Source of the DNA: Mucilaginibacter jinjuensis
GTDB taxonomy: Bacteria > Bacteroidota > Bacteroidia > Sphingobacteriales > Sphingobacteriaceae
DNA length: 64,000 nucleotides
Direction of reading: 5' to 3'
NCBI RefSeq assembly: GCF_028596025.1
Contig: NZ_CP117167.1
Location: forward strand, 1 to 64,000
How positions within the stretch are numbered: position 1 is the stretch's first letter; the number at the start of each line of letters is the position of its first letter. The position numbers and the translations under genes are program-made. Positions 1-7,447 of this stretch are shown here, piece after piece. The notes beneath the pieces are model-generated. The model worked only from the letters and a program-made list of their open reading frames with translations, did no database searches and was not told the origin of the DNA.

Positions 1-467
1 AAAAAACCGGCCGCGACCTGGTTTTATGGAACGGCGCCTGTATGGTGCACGAGATATTTTCGAGAGAGAAAATCACCAAATTAAAAGAGCGCCACCCCGG
101 TGCTAAATTACTTGCACACCCTGAGTGTGAGGAAAGTATACTGGAACTGGCCGATTATATTGGCTCAACCACAGGTATATTAAAATATGCTTCTAAGCAC
201 GACGACAAAGAATTTATTGTAGCCACAGAATCTGGCATATTGCACCAGATGCTTAAAGAAAACCCGGATAAGGTTTTTATCCCCGCTCCGCCAAATAACA
301 GCTGTGCATGTAATGATTGCCCGCACATGAAGAGAAACACGCTGGAGAAGCTTTATTTATGCCTTAAAAACGAATCTCCGGAGATTACTGTACCTGCCGA
401 CATTATTGAGCGTGCCGTAAAGCCAATTGAAAGAATGTTAGAGATTTCTGAACAACTTGGCTTATAA
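1..467 (+). CDS. nadA: Quinolinate synthase NadA, C-terminal part (5' end outside window)
   Basis: Quinolinate synthase condenses iminoaspartate with dihydroxyacetone phosphate to make quinolinate in de novo NAD synthesis; it is a cytoplasmic [4Fe-4S] enzyme. The reading frame is open from the window edge and reads LWNGACMVHEIFS before the first internal ATG at 42, so the gene starts upstream. Two family landmarks are visible: the cluster Cys in NGACMVH (codon at 39-41) and the C-terminal CNDCPHMKRNT segment, which carries the last cluster Cys. The ending SEQLGL is normal for the family, so only the N-terminus is missing. A strong bidirectional terminator follows. The identification is firm from motifs; only the start is unknown. 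Confidence 0.95.
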   Translation, partial: KTGRDLVLWNGACMVHEIFSREKITKLKERHPGAKLLAHPECEESILELADYIGSTTGILKYASKHDDKEFIVATESGILHQMLKENPDKVFIPAPPNNSCACNDCPHMKRNTLEKLYLCLKNESPEITVPADIIERAVKPIERMLEISEQLGL

Positions 468-515
468 TTTTAAAAGGGCTATCTACCCTGCTAAAACGAT
501 TTAGTATTTTAGTAC

Positions 516-549
516 AAAAAGAGCGATGAATAATTTCATCGCTCTTTTT
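516..549. terminator. Bidirectional intrinsic terminator between nadA and the convergent gene
   Basis: A 14-bp stem AAAAAGAGCGATGA with its complement encloses a short AT-rich loop. It has A-runs on the left and T-runs on the right, so it can terminate nadA on the plus strand and the 565-1086 gene on the minus strand. Confidence 0.85.
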
Positions 550-564
550 GTTAGTTAATGATTA

Positions 565-1086
565 TCAGGAAATATCGAAAAAATAGCCAAGTCCTTTTAT
601 TTTGTTTCCGACTATTGAAAAGCTGATAGAGCCATCAGAACCTTTTATCCAAAGTACTAAGTTTTTGTTTCGTTCATCTAAATGGGGAAGTAAGGCTTTT
701 AATCTATCAGCATCTGAGTTAAGTGTAAATGGGATGCTAAATTTATTGTTGACTTTAAAAACCAGGCCCCATAAAGGTGATTTTATATCGAAATCATCAA
801 AATCTCCATCTTTATCAAAAGAAATTTCGGCTTCATTATAAATGTAGGTGCTAACCATTGTTTCTTCTATTTCAGAGTACAATTTTTTCACCCTTTTTGG
901 TTTTCCAAGTAAAGAGACAATGTTTGACTGCTTTATACTGAAAAATTTAATATTTCCCTTTGCAGTATGAAGGTAAATTTGATCACCACTTAACAGCGTG
1001 AAATTTTGACCAGGTCCGTTTCTTGCAAATGAGATTTTTCCGATTGATAGAAGACAGATTAGTAAAACTAAAAACTTGTTTTTCAT
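565..1086 (-). CDS. Hypothetical exported protein
   Basis: A 173-residue protein read from ATG at 1086 (MKNKFLVLLICLLSIGKISFA). A start 11 codons upstream at 1119 is possible, but the 1086 start gives a clean signal peptide of about 20 residues ending in SFA. The mature part has no domain I recognise. It is rich in beta-prone segments and reads as a small globular periplasmic protein, with an acidic patch DKDGDFDDFD near the middle. It is separated from the upstream nuclease gene by a terminator, so it is probably transcribed alone. No function can be assigned. Confidence 0.7.
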   Translation of the reverse strand: MKNKFLVLLICLLSIGKISFARNGPGQNFTLLSGDQIYLHTAKGNIKFFSIKQSNIVSLLGKPKRVKKLYSEIEETMVSTYIYNEAEISFDKDGDFDDFDIKSPLWGLVFKVNNKFSIPFTLNSDADRLKALLPHLDERNKNLVLWIKGSDGSISFSIVGNKIKGLGYFFDIS

Positions 1087-1115
1087 AAGATTTTGATATA
1101 GGTTGAAAATAAAAA

Positions 1116-1145
1116 ACACCGATGAAGTTTTAGCTTCATCGGTGT
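1116..1145 (-). terminator. Terminator of the exported nuclease gene
   Basis: A 12-bp stem ACACCGATGAAG / CTTCATCGGTGT with a 6-nt loop. Read on the minus strand it is followed by TTTTTTATTTT, just downstream of the stop at 1176. Part of the stem sequence (CGGTGTAATC) is repeated at 1160-1170. Confidence 0.8.
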
Positions 1146-1175
1146 AATCAAATATTAGATCGGTGTAATCTGAAA

Positions 1176-2642
1176 TTAACTACCGCTATCTGTTTTAGTT
1201 TCTATAGCATCTTGAACCGATTGTGGTAATGCCGAGAATAAATTATAACCGGTTGCTTTTTCAATATCGCGAACGGTTACAATATATTTAGTCCAATCGC
1301 TGTTGATGGTGTTAATGTTTGGTGTGTTTACAGCAATAACGCGGGTTGAGCTGGTTACGCGGCTTAAATCGCCATCACCTTTTGGTAATACAATGGCTAC
1401 CTTCCAAACATTGCTCGGTACGTTTACTTTACCACCGTTAATGCTGGTAGTAGTACCACCCTGGCTGCCGCTACCGCCGCTGCCGTAGCTACCCATAATA
1501 ATATATACCTCGTAGTTTGCATCTGTTAAAGTACGCAGGTAGTTTTCAAGATTAGCCCAGGTTTGCTGGTTGTTTTGCGGTGCCTGAGGGATCATGTTGG
1601 TCATCAGGAAAGTTGCTGAGTTGGCATTGGTAGAGCTGGTTCTGTCTGCAGACGGACAGTTGTGGCCTCTATCAAAACCTGAACCTGAGTAACTTGTGCT
1701 TTGCACTGCGTAAAAACCTGTAGGTAGACCAGAGAAAGCAGCAAAGTTATTTAAACGTGCTGATTGATTGGTAGTATTGCTGTTATCCAAATGCCAGCTC
1801 ACCCAGTTAGGTTCAGCTTTGGTATTGTTGTATGATTCTACATAATAACCCTGATCTATCAGGTAATTATCTGCACTGGTTACTGCTGATGTTGTAGCGC
1901 CAGATGGGTTACCGAATAATAAATCGCTATTATCGCCAGTTGCCGGTGGCGCATCAGTACCAACAGTAACTCCTCTGCTTGCAGCTGGGGTTGTAGTGCC
2001 GGCAGTATCAACAGGGTTAGTATCTGGTACACCAACAGTTATGCCCGGGTCACCGGTACCTTTAAATACAATATCATCAATGTTAATACGGGCAGTGCTT
2101 GTGCTTGGGTTAGTATCTTTAATCTGGATACGCACTTTACCGGTTGCAGCAATTTGAAACGAATCTAACTTCAGTGTTGTATTAGTTTCGCTGATATCGC
2201 TGCCTACTTGTGTATAAGTAGTACCGCCATCGGTCGATTTTAATAACTGCCAGGTTGAAGTTGCATCGGTACCATACTTACCATGTTTAATGTATAAGGT
2301 TTTTAAACCGTTAATATCAAAATTCATGCTTATGGCGCCAGATTTCATCCTTACAGATTGTGCGCCGTTTTTAAGGTCGGCAGCAAGGTTGCCCAGTAAA
2401 GCATTATCAAAACTCCATGAACCTGTACTTAAAGTAACATTAGCTATAGCATAACCTGTTTTTGTACCGGTATCAAAGTTTTCTGTAATTGAATAATTAA
2501 TTACTGTTGGAGGGGTAGTTGCGCCACCAGTACCACCATTGCCGTTAGTTGGGGTAGTACTTGCGTCGTTTTTGTTATCCTTTTTACAGCTAAAAGCAAA
2601 TAAAGAGATAGCAACAATGAATAGTAGATTTTTAATTTTCAT
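1176..2642 (-). CDS. DNA/RNA non-specific endonuclease (NUC1 type), lipoprotein
   Basis: A 488-residue secreted nuclease. The N-terminus MKIKNLLFIVAISLFAFSC is a lipoprotein signal with lipobox FSC followed by a charged KKDNKND spacer and a Thr/Gly/Pro linker. Residues ~50-195 form a beta-rich domain of the kind often seen in Bacteroidota surface proteins (ENFDTGTKTGYA through the INIDDIVFKG segment). Residues ~235-480 are the NUC1 nuclease: the catalytic DRGH in GFDRGHNCPSADR (near residue 325) and the metal-ligand Asn region NQQTWANLE are both present. Enzymes of this family cut RNA and both strands of DNA using a beta-beta-alpha-metal fold. It is a single gene with its own terminator; the start is unambiguous because of the signal peptide. 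Likely role is extracellular nucleic-acid scavenging (inference). Confidence 0.88.
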   Translation of the reverse strand: MKIKNLLFIVAISLFAFSCKKDNKNDASTTPTNGNGGTGGATTPPTVINYSITENFDTGTKTGYAIANVTLSTGSWSFDNALLGNLAADLKNGAQSVRMKSGAISMNFDINGLKTLYIKHGKYGTDATSTWQLLKSTDGGTTYTQVGSDISETNTTLKLDSFQIAATGKVRIQIKDTNPSTSTARINIDDIVFKGTGDPGITVGVPDTNPVDTAGTTTPAASRGVTVGTDAPPATGDNSDLLFGNPSGATTSAVTSADNYLIDQGYYVESYNNTKAEPNWVSWHLDNSNTTNQSARLNNFAAFSGLPTGFYAVQSTSYSGSGFDRGHNCPSADRTSSTNANSATFLMTNMIPQAPQNNQQTWANLENYLRTLTDANYEVYIIMGSYGSGGSGSQGGTTTSINGGKVNVPSNVWKVAIVLPKGDGDLSRVTSSTRVIAVNTPNINTINSDWTKYIVTVRDIEKATGYNLFSALPQSVQDAIETKTDSGS

Positions 2643-2792
2643 AACACGTTTTTAGTAAAGTACAAATATCCTAATATGGATTCCTTGCCGATGTTAATTT
2701 AATATTAATAATTTCTATTGTAATGAAATTATGACACATTAATACAACATGCCAGGTAATTTTTTAAATCGGGATTTCAATAATTGGTTTTG

Positions 2793-2800
2793 TATTTTTG
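2793..2800 (+). promoter_or_regulatory. -7 box of thiL, 4 nt before the start codon
   Basis: TATTTTTG matches the Bacteroidota -7 consensus TAnnTTTG. Only CAGA separates it from the thiL ATG at 2805, so transcription would start at or next to the start codon. Confidence 0.5.
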
Positions 2801-2804
2801 CAGA

Positions 2805-3851
2805 ATGGATCTGTTTGAAAACACGGAAAGAACTAATCTTCAGGAATTAGGCGAGTTTGGGTTGATTGATCACCTGACTAAAAATTTTGAGCTCAGTAAA
2901 GCAACTACCCTGAAAGGTATTGGTGACGATGCAGCTGTACTGGATGCCAAAAGCAAAAAAATATTGGTATCGACAGATATGCTGCTCGAAGGCATTCACT
3001 TCGATCTGGCTTATACCCCGCTGAAGCATTTGGGCTATAAGTCTGTGCAGGTAAACCTGAGTGATATTTACGCCATGAATGGTATCCCGGAGCAGATCAC
3101 AGTATCGATCGGCATGTCGAGCAAGTTTCCGTTAGAGGCCATTGAAGAACTTTACGAAGGTATTTACCTGGCCTGCGATAAATATAATGTTGATCTGATA
3201 GGTGGCGATACCACAGCATCAAAACAAGGCCTGGTAATTAGTGTAACAGTTTTAGGTTATGCCGATGAAAAAGATATAACCTATCGTAACACTGCCGAAG
3301 AAGGTGATCTGGTTTGCGTAAGCGGCGATTTAGGTGGAGCCTATGTTGGCTTGCAATTACTCGAGCGCGAAAAACTGGTTTACCTCGAAAACCCGCAAAT
3401 TCAACCGGATCTGGAAGGTAAAGACTATATAGTTGAACGCCAGTTAAAACCGGAAGCACGCCGGGATGTTGTTGACCTGCTGAAATCACGGGGTATAAAA
3501 CCAACCTCGATGATTGATGTATCAGACGGTTTGGCTTCTGAATTATTGCATATCTGTAAGCAAAGCAACAAAGGCTGTAATTTATATGAAGAGAAAATTC
3601 CGATCGATCCGATGACTTTCGAGACCGCCCGCGAGTTTGGCCTCGACCCTACCGTGTGCGCCCTAAGCGGCGGCGAAGATTACGAATTACTTTTTACCAT
3701 TAAGCAGGCCGATTACGAAAAAATTAAGCACGATGTTGATGTGAGCATTATCGGCTATATCACAGAACCTAATGCCGGTAAAAATCTGATCTCTAAAAGC
3801 GGACAAGTGCATGCGTTGACAGCGCAGGGCTGGAATGCTTTTAAAGGATAA
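2805..3851 (+). CDS. thiL: Thiamine-monophosphate kinase ThiL
   Basis: Makes thiamine diphosphate by ATP-dependent phosphorylation of thiamine monophosphate, the last step of cofactor synthesis. The 348-residue protein has the PurM/ThiL fold signatures: LKGIGDDAAVL near residue 40, STDMLLEGIHFD with its metal-binding Asp, GGDTTAS near 135, and DVSDGLASEL and ALSGGEDYELLF in the C-terminal half. Length is normal. I chose ATG 2805 rather than 2784 because homologues begin close to MDLFENTERT and because a -7 box directly precedes it. No other thi genes are nearby. Confidence 0.95.
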   Translation: MDLFENTERTNLQELGEFGLIDHLTKNFELSKATTLKGIGDDAAVLDAKSKKILVSTDMLLEGIHFDLAYTPLKHLGYKSVQVNLSDIYAMNGIPEQITVSIGMSSKFPLEAIEELYEGIYLACDKYNVDLIGGDTTASKQGLVISVTVLGYADEKDITYRNTAEEGDLVCVSGDLGGAYVGLQLLEREKLVYLENPQIQPDLEGKDYIVERQLKPEARRDVVDLLKSRGIKPTSMIDVSDGLASELLHICKQSNKGCNLYEEKIPIDPMTFETAREFGLDPTVCALSGGEDYELLFTIKQADYEKIKHDVDVSIIGYITEPNAGKNLISKSGQVHALTAQGWNAFKG

Positions 3852-3871
3852 AAATTTATTATTACCCCTAT

Positions 3872-4747
3872 ATGTTATTACCTAAAACCTTAATCATTTT
3901 TGGAGCAGCGTTGCTATGCTCAATTTTTAATGTACAAGCACAGCAACAAGTGCTTTTTAAAATAAAGTATCTGCCAAACCACAGCTATACATCTACTTCA
4001 AATATTTCGATAAATATCGTAATGAATGTAGATTCACCCCAAACAGCTATAGATAAAATTAAAGCACAAGGTGTACAATTGCCAATGATTATGAAAGGTG
4101 AAAATCGTATGGCTTTTGAAGTTAAAACAGGATCGGATGATAGTAAAAAGATTTTTCCTATAGTACTAAAATATACAGATGCAAGTGCAACAAGATCAAT
4201 TGCAGGTGTTGTTGTTCCTGATGCACCAAATCCATTAAAAGGGCAAAGCATTTACGCACATGGTAATGCTGAAGGTAAATTAGAAGTTGATTCGATACCG
4301 GGAAAGCAACTGAATGATACGATTAAAAATGCGCTTACGTCGATGATCAGTAATTTGACTCAGCAAATAAAATTCCCTGAAAAGCCAATGGCAATAGGTG
4401 ACACTTTTGATCAGGAAGTACCATTCAGTATGCCTGTGTCGGGAATTGCAATGAATATGACAATTAAAATCACCTACAAATTTATTGGAGTTAAAGATCG
4501 CATTGCCCTATTTGACTTAGTTCAAACATGCACATACAAATTTTCAAAATCACAGGGTGATGTTAATATGGTTGGTTATGCCGATGGTACTGGTGATGGA
4601 AAATTAGCGTATTTTATTGATGAGAATATGACTAAGCAACTCCTGTCTAGCTTCACATTAAACTATAAAATGAAGATGAATAATGAAATGAAAATGACTG
4701 GCACGGCTCAAACATATACAACGGTTAATTACTCGATTAGTAAATAA
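3872..4747 (+). CDS. Exported protein, DUF6263-like
   Basis: A 291-residue protein with a signal peptide of about 23 residues (MLLPKTLIIFGAALLCSIFNVQA). The mature part is beta-rich, with a long unbroken run of transport- or binding-like strands and a segment KAMAIGDTFDQEVPF-like (here PEKPMAIGDTFDQEVPF) followed by TYKFIGVKDRIALFDL. This layout resembles the DUF6263 family of Bacteroidota exported proteins; the assignment is from memory of the pattern, not from a search. It lies 20 nt after thiL and its stop codon abuts the stop of convergent rmuC with no intergenic space. Function unknown. Confidence 0.65.
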   Translation: MLLPKTLIIFGAALLCSIFNVQAQQQVLFKIKYLPNHSYTSTSNISINIVMNVDSPQTAIDKIKAQGVQLPMIMKGENRMAFEVKTGSDDSKKIFPIVLKYTDASATRSIAGVVVPDAPNPLKGQSIYAHGNAEGKLEVDSIPGKQLNDTIKNALTSMISNLTQQIKFPEKPMAIGDTFDQEVPFSMPVSGIAMNMTIKITYKFIGVKDRIALFDLVQTCTYKFSKSQGDVNMVGYADGTGDGKLAYFIDENMTKQLLSSFTLNYKMKMNNEMKMTGTAQTYTTVNYSISK

Positions 4748-6115
4748 TTACTCCTCTCCCAAATATTTCGCCTCAATCTGTTTATTGGCTTTAGCTCCTA
4801 ACCTTTTAATTTTCTCAGCCGTACCGGCTAAGTTTCCACGGCCATCAACCAATTTGTTAAAAGCCTTGTCATAATTATCCTGGGTGGCTTTGATGTTTTT
4901 GCCGATGCTTTCCAGGTCATTTACAAAGCCTACAAACTTATCATACATTTCGCCGCTTAGGCGGGCAATTTCCATTACGTTGCGGTTTTGGTTTTCCTGT
5001 TTCCATATACTGGCAATGGTGCGCAGGGTTGCCAGTAAGGTTGATGGGCTTACAATTACTACGCGCCTGTCCCAGGCATCACTAAAAAGATCCGCATCTA
5101 TCTGTACAGCAAAACTGAATGACGATTCGATCGGTACAAACAGCATCACAAAATCGGGCGAATTCAGTTTATTTAAATCGTGATAATTTTTGGCCGATAA
5201 ACCCTGAACGTGATTTCTTAAAGATTCTACATGCGCACGGGCGTACAGCTTGCGTTCTTCCTCGGTTTCGGCGTTCACCAGGCGTTCGTAGGCAATGAGT
5301 GATACCTTGGCATCAATAATTAAATGTTTATCGTCTGGGAGGTCTATAATGGCATCGGGCTGGTAACGGCTGCCGTCGGCAGATTGGTGGCTGGCTTGTA
5401 AACGGTATTCGCAGTCTTTAGTAAGGCCAGACCGTTCTAATACTTTCTCGAGGATAAACTCGCCCCAGTTGCCTTGCTTTTTATTATCGCCTTTAAGTGC
5501 TTTGGTTAAATTATTCGCCTCATTACTGATCTGTTTATTCAACTCCATCAGCTGCGTAATTACGCCTTTTAAAATATTACGTTCGGCAGCTTCGGCATGG
5601 TAAACTTTCTCAACCTTATCTTCAAAAGCCTTAATATTTTCTTTTAGCGGATTAAGTAGTATATCCAGGTTGGTGCGGTTTACATCTGTAAATTCTTTCG
5701 ATTTTTCTTTCAGCAGCTTCTCGGCAATGTTCTCAAACTCGCGCTGAAAATGCATCCGGGTTTGCTCAACTTCAGCTTTTTGTTCCTGTAATTTTTCCTG
5801 TTGAGATTCGTGAATAGCCTCTGCCCTTTCTATTGCCTGCAGGGCTTGCGCCAGTTTATTACGCTCGTGCATCAGCTCCTGGGTTAAGCGGTTTTGCTCG
5901 TCTTTATAAATGGCGGTGATGTTTTCTTTTTCGGCAGTAATCCAAAGTGATTTTTCTTCAGACCGGGCCAGGCTGATCTTCAGCGCGTTATTTTCTGCCT
6001 GTAGCTGGTTTATTTCATCAGCAGAAACACCTTTAGCGGCTTGCTGCGATTTGATGAACAATACCACAGCAATGATGAACAATGCAGCAGATATAACTAA
6101 AGCAATTACACTCAT
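4748..6115 (-). CDS. rmuC: DNA recombination protein RmuC
   Basis: A 455-residue RmuC homologue. E. coli RmuC limits inversion at short inverted repeats and carries a PD-(D/E)xK-like nuclease domain. Visible order: an N-terminal membrane helix (residues 3-23), a long Glu/Gln-rich coiled coil (about 30-135), then the RmuC domain (about 160-430) with GNWGEFILEKVLERSGL, YQPDAIIDLPDDKHLIIDAKVSLIAYERL and FVPIESSFSFAVQ. The Asp and Asp-x-Lys of PDAIIDLP...LIIDAKVS are consistent with the nuclease core. The gene abuts the stop of the 3872 gene. Given the many inverted repeats in this genome, a role in controlling palindrome-driven rearrangement would fit, but that is inference. Confidence 0.92.
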   Translation of the reverse strand: MSVIALVISAALFIIAVVLFIKSQQAAKGVSADEINQLQAENNALKISLARSEEKSLWITAEKENITAIYKDEQNRLTQELMHERNKLAQALQAIERAEAIHESQQEKLQEQKAEVEQTRMHFQREFENIAEKLLKEKSKEFTDVNRTNLDILLNPLKENIKAFEDKVEKVYHAEAAERNILKGVITQLMELNKQISNEANNLTKALKGDNKKQGNWGEFILEKVLERSGLTKDCEYRLQASHQSADGSRYQPDAIIDLPDDKHLIIDAKVSLIAYERLVNAETEEERKLYARAHVESLRNHVQGLSAKNYHDLNKLNSPDFVMLFVPIESSFSFAVQIDADLFSDAWDRRVVIVSPSTLLATLRTIASIWKQENQNRNVMEIARLSGEMYDKFVGFVNDLESIGKNIKATQDNYDKAFNKLVDGRGNLAGTAEKIKRLGAKANKQIEAKYLGEE

Positions 6116-6191
6116 TTGATAAAAATTTTAGCAAACGAATGTAGGTAAAAAATGGTATTTAGTAAAAATATTAGTGAAGCTACTATCTAAC

Positions 6192-6919
6192 TTGTCATTG
6201 CGAAGTATAGCTTGTTCCGAATTTACTTCGGGAAAGCAATCCCTGATTTATTAGTACTGCCTTATGTATTGCAGAAACTATTATGAATGTGTTGTGCTGT
6301 TGTCAAAGGTAGTCCCGCTCAATCGCCGCGGGTTGGGCTGTTACTTTTGGCTTGATCCAAAAAACCAATACTTAGCGTAGCGATTTCATGAACACCTATT
6401 AAAAGCAATTAACTGGTGAATAACATCAAGACAGAAAAAAGCTCCACCGCACATGTCCAACCCTCGGCCCCGCTTTTCTGTCTGGGCCACCGCTTCTTTG
6501 ATTGTCCTAATGTTTTCCTTTCTAACGTTGGCAAACAGCTTCGGGTAAAAGCGGGCAGAACAATGATGGCCTTGTGTACTGGAAAGAGGCATTGGAGATT
6601 TTGCAGAAGGGCAATAGCCTGAGCGAACGTTAGTAGGGCAAAAAATCCCGGCCTGTGTTGTTCTGAACGCTGTGCGGCATGGCCTTGTGTGCAAAGAAGC
6701 CTTTTGCCGATGGGCGCTTTGGTTACTTTGGCGCCCCAAAGTGACAGCCAACCCGCGGCGATTGAGCGGGACTAACGATGATTAGAGCACTGTAGGAACA
6801 ACTAAAGTAACTACATTAATAAAACCACAAGCTCTGCGCTGGTCGCTATTACCTGTACTTCGAAGTGTTTGGTGGTTCTGTATACGACGAGATTGCCACG
6901 CTATCGCTCGCAATGACAA
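6192..6919. repeat. ~730-bp structured noncoding element, copy 1 (decayed arms)
   Basis: This fills the 6116-6943 gap, which I read as gene-free. Outer ends are TTGTCATTGCGA (6192) and its complement (6908-6919). Inner arms beginning GTCCCGCTCAATCGCCGCGG at 6312 are repeated in inverted orientation ending at 6772. The core has an 11-12 bp stem AGACAGAAAA / TTTTCTGTCT (6429-6438 with 6474-6483). The core matches the element at 57129-57825 over most of its length. Open frames cross it but do not stay in frame between the two copies, so I read it as noncoding. Confidence 0.8.
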
Positions 6920-6943
6920 AATGGAGAGTGCGAAGGTAAAAAT

Positions 6944-7429
6944 CTACTGTACCTTCTCAACCCTCAACCCTACATCACTAACCTCATGCAAAGGATTATC
7001 TCGCATGTTTTGTTCAAACTCGAAGTGATAAACACCTTTCTCGGGGAAACGGTATTGCGGTTTAAACAGGGTTTGGTAGCTGTATATATTGCCGGTACCC
7101 TGGCCAAGCCATTCGCCATCAGGGTTGGCCAGTTTAAATTCGTAACGTACTACGGATGGCTTAGGGTGTTTGGCATCTTTCTGACTGATGAGCACAAACA
7201 TATTGGCGTATTTATAATCGCCGGTTACGCGCAGGTTCATGTACAAATTATACGGAACCGATGGGTCGTCAATCTTAACATCAAACTTAACCTTGTTTAC
7301 ATAAGCCCAGTTTCTGTTACTGATTTCGGTATTTTGGTCGAAAACAGATTTTGGGTCGCTACAGCTGCTTAGTGCTGTTAACGCAACGATAATGGATAGT
7401 AAGAACCGGGTATAAACGGCTATTTTCAT
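6944..7429 (-). CDS. gldH: Gliding motility lipoprotein GldH
   Basis: GldH is a lipoprotein needed for gliding motility and type IX secretion function in Flavobacterium; in non-gliding relatives it is retained for reasons less clear. The 161-residue protein has a lipoprotein signal with Cys at residue 23 (LTALSSC) and the family core: NRNWAYVNKVKFDVKIDDPSVPYNLY, the VRYEFKLANPDGEWLGQGTGNIY segment and a C-terminal HFEFEQNMRDNPLHEVSDVGLRVE. It follows ricT by 18 nt on the same strand, an arrangement common in Bacteroidota, so holB-ricT-gldH is probably one operon. Length is normal. Confidence 0.93.
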   Translation of the reverse strand: MKIAVYTRFLLSIIVALTALSSCSDPKSVFDQNTEISNRNWAYVNKVKFDVKIDDPSVPYNLYMNLRVTGDYKYANMFVLISQKDAKHPKPSVVRYEFKLANPDGEWLGQGTGNIYSYQTLFKPQYRFPEKGVYHFEFEQNMRDNPLHEVSDVGLRVEKVQ

Positions 7430-7447
7430 TTCAAAAAATACGACTGG

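Noticed and set aside
6386..6751. Open reading frame of 121 codons on the minus strand across repeat copy 1
   Set aside because: The homologous region of copy 2 has the similar peptide pieces split between two frames, and the composition is that of the structured repeat; not a conserved protein.
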